A stretch of DNA of 64,000 nt from Solanum dulcamara. Taxonomy: Eukaryota; Streptophyta; Magnoliopsida; Solanales; Solanaceae. Position 1 is the first letter of the stretch. The number at the start of each line of letters is the position of its first letter. The position numbers were made by a program, and so were the translations under genes. The notes below the pieces were generated by a model. It saw only the letters and a list, made by a program, of their open reading frames with translations, made no database searches and was not told where the DNA came from. Below, in pieces: positions 25,141 through 37,551 of this stretch. The DNA lies in assembly GCF_947179165.1 (NCBI RefSeq), contig NC_077248.1, positions 10,041,256 through 10,105,255 of the forward strand, read 5' to 3'.

Positions 25141-25770
25141 AACTCATGCTTTGCACAATTATCAATAAGTATGTGAATGTTTGGAAGTGGAAAATCATCT
25201 TTCGGACTGGCCTTGTTGAGGTCTCGATAGTCTACACATACTCTGATTTTTCCATCTTTCTTTGGCACTGGCACTATATTAGCTAACCATGTAGGATACT
25301 TTGTGACTCGAATGACGTTGGCGTCGATTTGCTTAGAAACTTCTTCCTTAACTTTTAAACTCAGATCAGGCTTGATCTTCCTTGGCTTTTGCTTGACTGG
25401 GGGACAAGATGGATCAGTTGGCAACTTATGTGAAACAATGTTTGTGCTTAGACCCGGCATATCATCATAAGACCATGCAAATACATCCATATATTGTCCC
25501 AAAAGATCAATAAGTTCCTTTCTTTGAGACGGAGTCAAATGGATGCTAATTCTTGTTTCTTTCATTAGTTCTGAATCTCCCAAATTTACCGTCTCAGTTT
25601 CATCCAAATTTGGCTTTATTTTATTCTCAAAATGTTCAAAATCTTCAGTCAACTTTTCAGGTTGCACCTCTTTTTCATATTCCGCAAAAGATTGCTCGGT
25701 ATTTGAGATTTGTTTGCTCATTTCATTACATGTCACATTCTCGGTATTGGCAGATTCATTAATTTGCTCG
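25141..25770 (-). pseudogene. Element C reverse transcriptase, first half
   Basis: The frame is open from a splice-acceptor-like site at 25770 to the insertion point of element B. It contains the start of Gypsy RT: the motif MDVFAWSYDDMPG, then PVPKKDGKIRVCVDYRDLN, which is the conserved template-grip segment. The ORF continues past the border only into element B and stops there. The catalytic YVDD half is at 9910-10583. Confidence 0.9.
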
Positions 25771-25965
25771 CTGAAAGGGAGTAAAAAATAAATAAATAAA
25801 ATTTATAATTAAGTACAAAATTTTGAATTTTAAAGCAGAAAATATGGCTTAGATGTGGCATTTAAGATTTCAAAAGTGGAGGCAAAACATTTAAAGATTC
25901 TTAAACATGATTCAGGCCTCAATTTTGAATCATGTTATTTCATTAATTCTAGTACAAACATCTAC
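25771..25965 (-). other. Putative intron between protease and RT of element C
   Basis: Minus-strand sequence starting GTAGAT and ending CTCCCTTTCAG, 195 nt and AT-rich. The upstream frame hits a stop (25962) just inside it. Removing it keeps the protease frame open into the RT frame. Ogre elements are known to carry a spliced intron at exactly this position. Confidence 0.75.
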
Positions 25966-27422
25966 CAAGATTTTTGAGGAAACGGGGATGGGTTATAAGT
26001 CCAATTGTTCAAAGCATCTCCAGGCTCCACATCCCATATGGTCGGAATCTCGGTACAATCCTCCAAGATCATGTTGCATTCCACTTCTTCTATAAATAAG
26101 TTTTTGAGTCCTTCCACGAGGGTGTTTTCAGCGTCTTCCTCTGATTCCTTTATAATATATGCCTTGGAAAATGACTGATTCAAGTGCGGAATAGGATGGG
26201 GCAATGAAATGTCACTTTTCCTTTTGAGATCGGCCAATGAGACTTCTTCAGGAGTAGGCTTGTATCCCAAACCAAAGGTGTATTTCTGGCCCGACAATTG
26301 AATTGGTTCCACTATTCCACCTAAGTTCACTCTAAGACCTCTACCAGGCATGAAACCATTATTCAACATTTCCCAAGCCACCATCACAAGCACACGTGGT
26401 AACTTTACCCTTTCGGTTTGATGAACACACATAATCTCTTTAGTATAGAACACAGACCCATCCAGTTCTTCCATACTTTCAACAACAGGGATTGAATTCT
26501 CAGGATACATGGAATTACTACCTTCTCCATGAACAATAATCTCGTGGTGGTTCCAAACAAATTTCAAATTTTGGTGCAGGGTAGAAGGGACCGCACCAGC
26601 CATATGGATCCAAGGTCTCCCAAGCAATAAATTGTAACTAGCAGGTATGTCCAATACTTGGAATTCTACCACGAACTCCTCGGGTCCAATTTGCAGTGGC
26701 AAATCAATTTCGCCAATGACTCCCCTTTGTGTTCCATCAAAACCTCTAACCCTCACATGGCTTTCACGAATTTTCCCGATATTAATTCCCAAAGCTCGAA
26801 GGGTATTGAAAGGACATATGTTAACAGCTGAACCATTGTCAATCAGAACTCTAGAAACAAACTTATCCCTACACCTGACAGTGATGTTCAATGCTTTGTT
26901 ATGTCCCAAACCTTCAGATGGTAATTCCTCTTCATGAAAACAGACTTTGTTTGCTTCTAAAACCTGCCCTACCATGGCTGAAAGATTCTCACTTGTGATA
27001 TTGGCCGGAACATAAGCTTCACTTAGAACTTTCACCAAAGCGCTCCTGTGAGTTTCAGAACTCATCAATAATGACATCAAGGAAATTTAGGCGGGAGTCT
27101 TCTTCAACTGTTCAACAACAGAATATTCTTTTGTTGGCATTTTCCTCCAAAAATCCTCTATTTCAGCTTCTGTCACAACTTTCTTTTGGTTAACTTCCTT
27201 ATTCGGTACGATTCGTGCAACACCTTCAGGGGCATAACATCGCCCCGATCTTGTCATTCCGGCAGCAGCAACTTCTACAACTACCTTTCCTTTCCCTTTG
27301 TCCTTTGTGTCAGTTGAGTAACTCTAGGGAACTGCTTTAGTATCAAAATGAGTTGATTGAGCAACCAAAACCGTAATTTTAGGTTTAGGAACCAAAACTT
27401 CCACTTCAAATGGCGCTCGCGC
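25966..27422 (-). pseudogene. Element C aspartic protease and G-patch-like region
   Basis: The frame carries a retroviral-type protease: active site DNGS (residues 81-84 counted from 27080) in place of the usual D-S/T-G, and later the ILLGRPW-like motif LLLGRPWI. A Gly-rich stretch FMPGRGLRVNLGG...FGLGYKP follows, like the G-patch-type segment seen after protease in Tat elements. Two in-frame stops interrupt the upstream linker, at 27324-27326 and 27087-27089. Both fit a single transition from Gln or Trp codons. Confidence 0.85.
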
Positions 27423-29489
27423 CTAGATTGTGATAATGGGAGCAATAAAGGCAGATGCCATAACATTCTTCTCTTCTTTGATTGGCAAAATAGTCCCTTC
27501 CAAATTGCATTCTTCATCAAAGGTGATCATGTTCACATTCTCATGATTTGGAAGAGGATTGTTATTTACATTGGGGGCAGCACCTCTGAGTTGAATAACT
27601 CCTTTTTTGATTAATGCCTCAATCTTGTCCTTGAGAGTAAGACAGTTCTCGGTGTCATGTCCAGCAGCTCCAGAGTGATAGACGCAATGCTTAGTGTCAT
27701 CATACCATCCAGGAAGGGGGTTGGGAATTCGTGCTTGGATTGGTTGGAGTATCCCTGCGGTTCTCAACCTTTCATATAGTTGGGATAAAGGTTCGGCTAA
27801 AGGTGTATAGGTTTTGGGTGGTCTTCTTTCAAAGTTTGGGCGGGGCCTTGGTGGATTTGATGGGCGAATTTGTGTTTGATAATGGGATTGAGGTGGGTAT
27901 GTAGGTCGGTATTGTGAGGGATTTGGATAAGTGGGCGCTCTGGATGGATAATATATTGGCTGAGTAGTGTAAACTGGATAAGGGGCGACAGAAGGCTGGT
28001 AATATGGTTGAGGGACTTGGGTATACTGACTATGGTATGAAGGTTGGGGTAAAGGGTTTTGGTATGTTAACATTTGGTTTGGCCTACGTTCCTGGATGGT
28101 CATGACAGCGGACACTCCGTCCTTCTTCTTCTTAAAGGCTCCTCCAATTGAATCTGACTGAATTGCTTTACTTGTTGCTTGTAAGGCTGCCAAATTAGTG
28201 ATTCTCCCAGTTTTAATACCTTCTTCAATGAATTCTCCCATCCTTACAACTTCAAAGAACTTTTGTCCTACCACGCTTATCATCTTTTCATAATACGTTG
28301 CATCTTTTTGAGATTGTATAAAAAGGGAGGTCATCTCACTTTCTGTCATCGGAGGTTGAACCTTTGCAGCATCTGCTCTCCTTCTCATGGCATATTCTCT
28401 AAAAGACTCCGTCGAATTTTTTTCTAATTTCATCAAATAGAATCTATCTGGTATGGCCTCAGTGTTGAACTTGAACCTATCCATGAAATCCTGTGCCATG
28501 ATACTTCAACTATACCATTTCTTCGGATCTTGACTTGTATACCAATCCAGTGCTTCTCCTGTCAAACTCCTTATGAATAATTTCATTCTAATGGCCTCAT
28601 CTTTCCCCACTCCAACTAGTTTGTCACAATACGATCTTAAATGAGCTCGTGGATTTCCTTTCCCATCAAACACATCAAATTTTGGTACTTTATATCCTAC
28701 AGGCAACTCGACATCAGGATGAACACATAAATCCTCATACTCAAACCCTTTGCACTCCTTGTGAAGTTGGATACTTTTGAACGCTTCTTTCAAATTACGA
28801 ATCTCCCTAGCTACACTTTCATCTATTTTTGATCTGGCCTTTCTCTCCATCTCCTCATATGGATCGACTTCTGGCATGGTTGGTATTGGAGTAATGAAAG
28901 GTTGAGCTTCTGTTACGTATACTTGTGGCATATATTGCATGTTAGGAGTTGTAGTATGTGTCACAGGTATATGTTGGATCGTTTGGTATTTTTGGATGAG
29001 CGGGTTGGTTTGGGTGAGTGGGGCTTTTTGGGTAAGTGGGTTGGTTTCAGTGAGTGGAGCTTGGGTAAGTGTAGTTTGGAGGACTGGAGTTTGGGAAACA
29101 TAAGGGGTAGTGAAAGGTAGTGGATTGGTTTGTTGTGAGTTGATGTTTGTGAAATTGACTTGTGGTTGGTTGACGGGTTGTTTAGGAGCAGTCATATTGG
29201 TTTTGAAAGGGGAAGGATTTGGAAGGAAATCTTGAGGCGAGAGAGAGTCAACAGGTGGAATAGTTGCATCTGCCCCATGTTTGGGAAGTGGTGTATTTAG
29301 GCTAATGGACAAATTGGTAAGGTTTCGAAGTCGATCGATCTCTCTTTGCATATTGGCCATTTGTTGCATCAGGTTAGCAATATGTTCATTATAAGAAATA
29401 GGATCCCTTCCTTCTGAAGCCTCAGGTTCATCTCTTGGGATAGTGACAAGTCCTAAACCATCTTGATCGGATGCACTTGAACCAGTCAT
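27423..29489 (-). pseudogene. Element C gag
   Basis: Retrotransposon capsid/nucleocapsid region. The Met at 29489 (MTGSSASDQ) is the most likely start. The open frame extends further upstream to 29687, but that part is hydrophobic and lies beyond a splice-acceptor-like TTTTACAG. The core matches the plant gag domain (GEALDWYTSQDPKKW, then MAQDFMDRF). A zinc-knuckle-like CVYHSGAAGHDTENC lies near the C-terminus after a Pro/Tyr-rich stretch. Two nonsense codons in frame (28506-28508, 27423-27425) disable it. The first replaces an expected Trp. Confidence 0.85.
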
Positions 29490-29965
29490 ATCGGCGGGTG
29501 ATCGGCCTTTTGATCTAGTGAAGTATGGATGATCCGCCAGTTCGCAGTCAACACGAATCAACCTTTGGGGAAATAAATTAGAAAGGAAAAAGAAACCTCT
29601 GTAAAACAAAAAGAAAAGAAATATATTAGTATAAATCGAATAATCAATTAGGCAAATAATGTTGGCAAATAAGGGAACATGTACCACATAGAAAATAAAT
29701 TACATAGTAAGAAGAGAAATTAATAGTACAAATGCGACCTAATATGCACGGGACCTCTTTTATGCCAAAGGTGGGCCTAAATGCCAAATATCGAGATTTA
29801 TGATAGGTTGATCCAAGCCATTAACTTGAGATAATTTGAGTTTGGAAGACAAAAAAAAAAATCCAATTTTCATTAAACAACAATAGAAGGGTACAATAAT
29901 CAACAAAATACATGGAAAGATGACAAAAAATGGAAACAAAGACTTAGCCTAATTCTTGCTCTTAA

Positions 29966-31342
29966 TCAAAATGGTGAAGTGGACGAAGATGATGCTCCAA
30001 CACTGTTAGATCCTGCTCTCGCATTATCCAGAATCTGTATTATATTCACCATTTGAGCCCACATTTCTGGTGTAACTATTTTGGTTCCAAGATGACAGTG
30101 TCGTATCCAAATCGTCGTCCTAATATCCTCAAAGCCCTGTTCACCTTCCGGGCTTATGCTATTGCGATCTTCTCGAAGCCATGCCTGATATTCTGGAGTT
30201 CTTCTTGCTGGTCCATCTCCTATCTCTAGCGTGATGATATTATCCCATTCATGAAGAATCTTATCAACTCTAGGGACTTTAAAGTCTGATTCGAAGGAAA
30301 TTTCAGAAGATTTCATATTTGCTTGTAGAGGAATCATTTGTGCTTGACCGAACTGTTGAAGCACGCATATTGGGGCATATGGTTGGAGACCTTCCAATCC
30401 AATGAGCTCGATGTAGTAAAATCCTCTACACCTTATGAATGCAATAGGACATGAGAGTAGTGGGTATTTCCATTGAATTTGGTCACTAGTGCGAGAAATC
30501 AAGAATTTGTACCAATCATTAGTACCAACTGGAGACACAAACTTTTTCATCCTATCATAAAAACTGTTAATATGACTTGTATTACTAAAACATATGTCTA
30601 CCATGTCATCACGTTGGTAAAAATGTTCCATCGCCCACATTTGCAAAAGAAGATTGCAACCTTCAAAGAAACTTGTTTCTCCTCTTTTACACTTTCCAAG
30701 GGCTCGAAGTATTTCAGCCAAAATCATAGGAACCAAAGTGATTTCCTTTCCGTCGACTCCTTTGAAAAGTGCTTTAGCCACATAACATATACAAGTGCTA
30801 ATCTTCCCATGTTCTTGTGAAAATACCAAGGTTCCTAGTAAAGCCACAACAAATGCAATAGGACGGTTAGCTTGCCAATGGGTAGAGGTGCAAGAGAATT
30901 CTTTTCTGAATAACTTGTAACTGTCCGAACATCCATACCGCCCATATAAGTAATCCAAGGAAACCCAATTGTGTTTGAAACACCCTAGTTTCCTAGTGTT
31001 TTTCAATCCTAAGTATCGAAGAAATTTCTTCCCTGATTGACCGTGTGGGATAATTTGACTTCTTCCTCGATACTTCAAACTAGTGAAATAGTAGATTTCC
31101 TCCAATGTGGGTGTTAACTCAAAGTCTTTGAATGCAAACACAACACGATCTGGATCCCAAAATGGAAGTAATGCGCTAACTACATGATTATCCGGGGAGA
31201 CCTTGAATAGCATAGGGAGGAAGCCCAATTTTTTCGTAATTGCTGATTTCTCGATGGGGCTAAAATTTTCCCACCATCTCTTCAATTTGTACGGGACACC
31301 CTCGACCATTCTAATTTTGGGTATTTGGGGAGTTGAATCCAT
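29966..31342 (-). CDS. Element C ORF1 (plant mobile domain-like)
   Basis: 458 codons with no interruption, starting at the Met of MDSTPQIPK. A splice-acceptor-like TTGTATTGTAG precedes that ATG directly. The protein resembles the ORF1 product encoded upstream of gag in Ogre elements, and part of it looks like the plant mobile domain (FELTPTLEEIYYF). Its role in retrotransposition is not known. It is the only coding region of element C that appears intact, 279 bp upstream of the gag frame. It ends in a Ser-rich tail. I see no membrane segment or signal peptide. Confidence 0.8.
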   Translation of the reverse strand: MDSTPQIPKIRMVEGVPYKLKRWWENFSPIEKSAITKKLGFLPMLFKVSPDNHVVSALLPFWDPDRVVFAFKDFELTPTLEEIYYFTSLKYRGRSQIIPHGQSGKKFLRYLGLKNTRKLGCFKHNWVSLDYLYGRYGCSDSYKLFRKEFSCTSTHWQANRPIAFVVALLGTLVFSQEHGKISTCICYVAKALFKGVDGKEITLVPMILAEILRALGKCKRGETSFFEGCNLLLQMWAMEHFYQRDDMVDICFSNTSHINSFYDRMKKFVSPVGTNDWYKFLISRTSDQIQWKYPLLSCPIAFIRCRGFYYIELIGLEGLQPYAPICVLQQFGQAQMIPLQANMKSSEISFESDFKVPRVDKILHEWDNIITLEIGDGPARRTPEYQAWLREDRNSISPEGEQGFEDIRTTIWIRHCHLGTKIVTPEMWAQMVNIIQILDNARAGSNSVGASSSSTSPF

Positions 31343-31993
31343 CCTACAATACAAATTAATAAAATGAGGACACATTTTCCAAACTCATTATGTCAAAATT
31401 GGCTTGGATCAGTCTATCATTATCACGTTCCATAAAATATGCTTATTGGTCGTTGGGTTATGAAACCCGTTGACGTATGGGTGGTTTCTTAAATGTGGAA
31501 TTGACACCTTGGGTCAATCCACCTAAGGCGTATGCATGCATGACTTAGTTCGAAGGGAAGCACAACTCTATCTTATGTTTTTTCTAAGATTTGGCTTACT
31601 AGACAAAAGGTTCCCGAGTGGACAACTCGAGTGAGAAGGCTACGCGGCCACACGGAAAAAGATCCGGACACCCCGCGCATACGCCAACTCTCCTAAATTT
31701 TGGGATTTTTGAAAAAAACTTTGTGGGTGCGCAAAACACACCTCACGTGTACGTGTGATAGTGTCAATTTTCCAGAATTGGAGGAAGTATGAACGGAATG
31801 ACAGTTTATATAAAGCAGTAACAAATATTCAAATATATAAAGCAACAAAATAATTGCAAACATACATTAATATCAAGCAATAGCAAATAAATAATCATAA
31901 CATAAATCATCAAAAAAAAAAGAAAAACTAAAAAAAAATATAAAGAAATCTAAATTATTAACCTAAGTCTGTTATGGTTTAGAACCTTTATGT
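31343..31993 (-). other. Element C leader between PBS and ORF1
   Basis: Untranslated leader with no reading frame I can support. Reverse transcription would start at its upstream edge. It probably also holds the packaging signal, though nothing in the sequence identifies it. Confidence 0.5.
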
Positions 31994-32011
31994 TCCCCAG
32001 CGGAGTCGCCA
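31994..32011 (-). promoter_or_regulatory. Primer-binding site of element C
   Basis: Minus-strand TGGCGACTCCGCTGGGGA, three bases after the LTR end. It differs from element B's site at one base and likewise fits tRNA-Arg. Confidence 0.8.
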
Positions 32012-32087
32012 AGCTGTTATACCCCATTTTAACTCGAGGTCAAACGGTGTACAACATATTGATGATTCCTAAATTATTTAATTTTAA

Positions 32088-32097
32088 GGAGTCGCCA
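32088..32097 (-). promoter_or_regulatory. PBS-like motif inside C LTR tail
   Basis: Minus-strand TGGCGACTCC, identical to the first ten bases of the primer site and 73 nt before the LTR end, as in element B. Confidence 0.55.
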
Positions 32098-32491
32098 CCT
32101 AATTATTTTTAAGGTAAATTAGGATACCTAAATAATTAACTTATTCAATGCTAAAAAAAATGATCTCCGATTAGTGGTCTACTTAGCTTATGAGATTCTA
32201 GATAAGGGTTCTAGTTATCCTAAAGGGAAGGGGTTAGGCATCCTTCAAGATTCGTTAAAAATGATTACCGGCCAAACTTAGGTTAAATGATTAAAATTAT
32301 AAAAAGGTTGCTCAAAAGTTTTGGAAACAAAGCTTAGTAACTAAGTGAGTGTTTAAATGCGATATATATATATTTTAATAACTAAGCCTTAAAGAAAAAT
32401 ATTGATTTCTTTTATCATGATGAACCATTTTAATTAAAGTTTCACAAATCTAAATATCCATATAATGTTAGCTATTGCATTAATGAAAACA

Positions 32492-32525
32492 CAACGACAA
32501 TAATAATAATAATAATAATATGATA

Positions 32526-32572
<47 letters not shown>

Positions 32573-32627
32573 CAAAATAATAATAACAATAATAATAATA
32601 GAAATAATAATATTAATAACGGCAGTA

Positions 32628-32661
<34 letters not shown>

Positions 32662-33143
32662 GTAATAATAATAATAATAATGATAGTAACACTAAATAAT
32701 ATTAATAACGATAATAATAATAATAATAATAATAAAACTACTAATGATAATAATGATAACGAATTTAATACTAATAATACTAATAAAGATAACGATAATA
32801 ATATTAATAATAATAATAGTAAAATAAAATACTACGAATAATAATAGTAACGATAATAATAATAATAATAACAATAAATGAAAATACTACTACTACTATT
32901 AGTACTACTAATAATAATAATAATGATGAAGAAAATAATAATAATAATAATAATAATAATAGTAGATAGAAATACTACTAATACTAATGATAATAATAAT
33001 AATAATAATAATAATACTAACAGTAAAATAAAATACAACTACAACTCATAACAACAACAACAATAATAGTAATAATAATAATAGTAAATAAACTATACTA
33101 GTATAATAATGATAATAATAATAACAAAAATAATAATAACAAA

Positions 33144-33175
<32 letters not shown>

Positions 33176-33230
33176 GTAAATAATAATAATAATGATAAAT
33201 AGTGATAACAACAACAATAATAATAATAGC

Positions 33231-33273
<43 letters not shown>

Positions 33274-33442
33274 TGATAATGGTAAACATAATAGCAATAA
33301 TACGAATAATAATAAATAGATAATAATAACAATAGCAATAATAATAATAAGAATAAGAATAATAACAATAAGCATAATAAATAATAACGTTAATAACAAA
33401 TAACAATAACATATAATAATAATAAAATAATAACAATAATAG

Positions 33443-33491
<49 letters not shown>

Positions 33492-33820
33492 ATATCGATA
33501 AATATAATAATGATAATAATAATAATGATAATAACAATAAATAATGATAATAATAATAATGATAATGATGATGATATTAATAATGATAACTATACTAGTA
33601 ATGATAATAGTAATAACAATAATAATAACAAAAATACTAACAATGATAGTAATAATAGTGAATAAAAAAAAAAATTGCTACTATTAATAATAATAATGAC
33701 GAAAATAATAATAATAATAATAATAGTAATGAAATGATGATAGTAATATTAACGAAGTAATAATAATAGTAAAAAATAGCTATTAATAATAATGACGAAA
33801 ATGATAATAATAATAATGCA

Positions 33821-33853
<33 letters not shown>

Positions 33854-34500
33854 GAAAATGATAATAATAGTACTACTAATAATATTAATAACGAAAATAA
33901 TAATACATATAATAACATAATAATAATGATGGTAACATGAATAATAATAGCAGTAAACAAAATGTACTAATAATAATGATAATAATAATTACGAAAATAT
34001 TAATAAACTAATAATAATAATAATAATAATGCTAACAGTAAATAAAATACTACTACTACTAATAATAATAATAAAAACGGTAATAATAAAATATATACTA
34101 CTAATAATAATAATAATAATAACGAAAATAATAATAACAATAATAATATTAATAATAATAATAGTAATACTAACAGAAAAATAAACATTCTACTGCTTCT
34201 CTTAATAATATTAATAATGAAAATAATAATATTAATATGAATAACGAAAATAATAATAATAATAATAATAATAATGATAATAATAATAATAATAATAATA
34301 GTAATACTAACGGAAAGATAAACATACTACTACTTCTATTAATAATATTGACAGCGAAAATAATAATAATAATAGTAATAACAGAAAATAAAATATACTA
34401 ATAATAATAATAGCAATAATAATTAAAATAACAATAATAACGACATCAAATAAACAGACACTGATAATAAGAATAATAATAACAATAATAATAAATGCTG
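32492..34500. repeat. 2-kb degenerate TAA/ATT microsatellite
   Basis: About 2,000 bases almost entirely of TAA-type triplets, broken by TAC, GAT, AAC and ACT triplets and a few TACTACTAC runs. Hydrophobic open frames on the minus strand (poly Leu/Ile/Tyr) are products of the repeat and are not genes. Confidence 0.95.
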
Positions 34501-34897
34501 AAAAATATAAACAGCCTGGATTGACACTGAATATGGCGATCTTATTCGTTTGCTATTTTTAAAAGATCTAGGATATCGACTCCATGTGAGGGTAGGATGA
34601 TTATATCGAGTCTCAGATCAAGACTCCATTTTTGCTCCAGGGGTGTTCATGCAAAACAAGAAAATAATGACGAAATTAGCAAGATAATAATTTAGGATAA
34701 CCTTTTATGATAATAACAATGAGAAATAAAAGAAGAACGGAATAAATATTACCTGTTGCTGGACAGTGAACGGAAATGCTTTGGTCACGAATATACCCTT
34801 GTTTTTCAAGTAAAATCGAGTTCAAATTGAGAGAAAATTCAAAAATTCTTCCCTATTCTCTGTATTCGTGTCCGCCCCCTTGTTCTGTCTAATCCCT

Positions 34898-34907
34898 CTA
34901 TTTATAG
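34898..34907 (-). promoter_or_regulatory. TATA box of element C 5' LTR
   Basis: Minus-strand CTATAAATAG, conserved with 2784-2793. This is the copy that would drive the genomic transcript of element C. A donor-like CAG|GTAATA lies downstream at 34752, and ORF1 is preceded by an acceptor-like sequence. Confidence 0.6.
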
Positions 34908-35868
34908 GGAGATAGAAATTAAATAAAAATAAAAATAATAACGGATGATTAAAATAATGCGGAGTGGGCGAAAATATAAAATAATGCGGAACGGCGGAAA
35001 AATAATAATTAATACGAAATGGGCAGAATATTTAAATAATGCGGAATGGGCGGATTATTAAAATAATACGGAACGACGGGAAAATAATAAAATAATGCGG
35101 AATGTGGAAAAATATTAAAATAATGCGGAATGGGCAAAATATTAAAATAATGCGGGATGAATAGAAGAGAAAAAAAATAGCTGAAAGAGAAAAAAAATTT
35201 ATATATATATGTGTATATTGATGGGAAATTAATATATTTATTATTTATTTATTTTTCGGATGAAGAATAAAATTATTTTTTTTTAATTTTTTTTTTTAAA
35301 AAAAAAAGAAATTCGGATTAATATATATATATTGAAGAGGGGACAAAAGATTATGGGTTAATTAATATAATATTAATATAGGGTATGTGGAGGGGGCACG
35401 CGTGTCAGTCAGTTTTTTTTTTTAATTAATATTTCTTCCGAAAATATATATATATATATATATTTTTTCGGAAGAATATATATGGGGAAGGGGGTGCACG
35501 CTTGGATTTGTTTATTACATATATATATTTTTGGAAGAATATATATGGGGATCCGTGGTATAAATTAATATTATTTATTTTTTTTCATTAATTATTTATT
35601 TTAAAAATAAAATCGGATGTGAATATATATATTTTGGAAAAGAGATATAATATTAATATGGGTATATGTGCAGGGGACAAACATGAAATTAAAAATGGTA
35701 TAGGGATATGGGAAGGGGGACAAAACATATAATAATAATATATATATAAAAAATCGGATGAATTTTTATTATATATATAATTTTTTTAAAAAAAAAATTC
35801 GGATGAAAGAATACATATTTTTTATTTTTTTTATACATATTTTTTTATTTTTTAAATAGGAATTCGGG

Positions 35869-35915
<47 letters not shown>

Positions 35916-36184
35916 TATTATATTCATTTTTTTAAATTATTCGGATGAAAAGAAAATAATTATATATTTTAATATTATTTAATATTTATTATTATTTTTT
36001 TTTTTTTTTAAACAGGGGACAACGGATGATGGGTATTATTAATATAGTATTAATATAGGTATGGGTAGGGCACGCGTGGATTAAAATAAATATTATTTTT
36101 TTTTTAATTTTTATTAAAGAGATAAAATAAAAAAAAAAATAATAATAAATAAAAAAATAAAAAAAAATAATGAAAATCGGATGA

Positions 36185-36224
<40 letters not shown>

Positions 36225-36646
36225 GATAGGCAAAATTATTTGTTTATTTTATTTATTTCGGATGAATATAAAATATATATAGGGTATATATATATTTGGA
36301 TAGGCAAAATTATTTGTTTATTTATTTATTTCGGATGAATATAAATATATATATAGTTTAGAGACAAAGGGGTATGGGCGGGGGCACGCGTTAGTTTTTT
36401 ATTAGTATAGGGAAACGGGGAGGGGACAAAGTGTGGGTAGTAAATTATTTTTTATTATTATTATTTATTATTATCTTTTATTTATTTTTTATTTTACGGA
36501 AGATTAAATTATTTAATTATTTATTTATTTATTATTATTTTAAAAGAGGGACAAAAAGGTGTGCAGAATATTATTATTTTATTTTTAATTATTTTTATTT
36601 TCGGATGAATAAATAATATATATATATTTTTTAATTTCTTTATTTA

Positions 36647-36677
<31 letters not shown>

Positions 36678-37344
36678 TTTATTTTTATTTTTTTTGACGA
36701 GGAGATGACATATATATTATTTGCGTGTTGTAGTATTAATGGAAGAATAAAAAATAAAAAAATTGTTAATTCAATATTAATTATTTGTTATTTAGGAGAA
36801 GTAATAAAAACGTAAAATTAATTAGTGAAATTGGTTATCAAATTAGACGAATTAATTTACGATTTTCTTAATTTTAACAAAAGTAAAATGATTAACCTCA
36901 TTGTAACTAATTATTAATTTACGAAATAATTAATTATGGTAAATAATATTTTTCTTTTTATAAGTCAAATTTAAATATTACTAAGAGATAATGACTATAT
37001 AACAAAAAAATGCATATGTTATGAAGATGACAAATTATTTAAAATACACTTGAAAATATGCATGGTTTTATAAAAGCCAATTATTTTAATTTAATTAAAA
37101 TTGAAGAAGTCTAAAATTAAAATAAGATGAGTATGCATTAATTAATTAAAAAACCTCTCATTTTTGACAAAGTAAATAATTAACTTCAGTTTAAATAAAT
37201 TAACTTGAAATATGAGTCTATTAATTAAATCAAACTAATTAACAGAGCTATTTATTTTAAAAATAAAAATCTTTTGAGACAACAATTTTTTTTTTGAATA
37301 AATAATAAAATATATTATATTCAAGAATTATTTTATAAAATATA

Positions 37345-37383
<39 letters not shown>

Positions 37384-37551
37384 AATTAATTTAAAATGAT
37401 GATACCATATATGTATATTTTGTTTTATTATTATTATTATTATTATTTAATTTTATATATATATTTTATTATTATTGTATTATTATTATTTATTATTATT
37501 ATTTTTTTTTGTAAAAATTACGTTGTTGAGGGTAAAAATTGGGTGTCAACA

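Larger units (their letters stand above)
2404..37551 (-). mobile_element. Ogre/Tat Gypsy retrotransposon C
   Basis: Minus-strand element, about 20.6 kb once nested element B is removed. It has long LTRs (right copy 32015-37551), a primer site fitting tRNA-Arg (31994-32011), and on the minus strand ORF1, gag, protease, RT, a second RNase H and integrase. ORF1 upstream of gag, a putative intron between protease and RT, and the extra RNase H before integrase are hallmarks of the Tat/Ogre lineage. The right edge lies directly against element A's LTR. The left edge was removed by a deletion, so no target duplication can be confirmed. It is inactive: four nonsense codons, one frameshift, and element B inside RT. 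Confidence 0.9.
32015..37551 (-). repeat. Element C 5' LTR
   Basis: 5.5 kb. On the minus strand it runs from TGTTGACACCCAATTTT to GGGGTATAACA. It includes the TATA box, a donor-like site at 34752 and a 2-kb TAA-type array. Only its 34518-37551 part has a partner in the left LTR. Confidence 0.9.

Noticed and set aside
32480..34188. Long Leu/Ile/Tyr-rich minus-strand frames
   Set aside because: They are direct translations of the TAA-type array.
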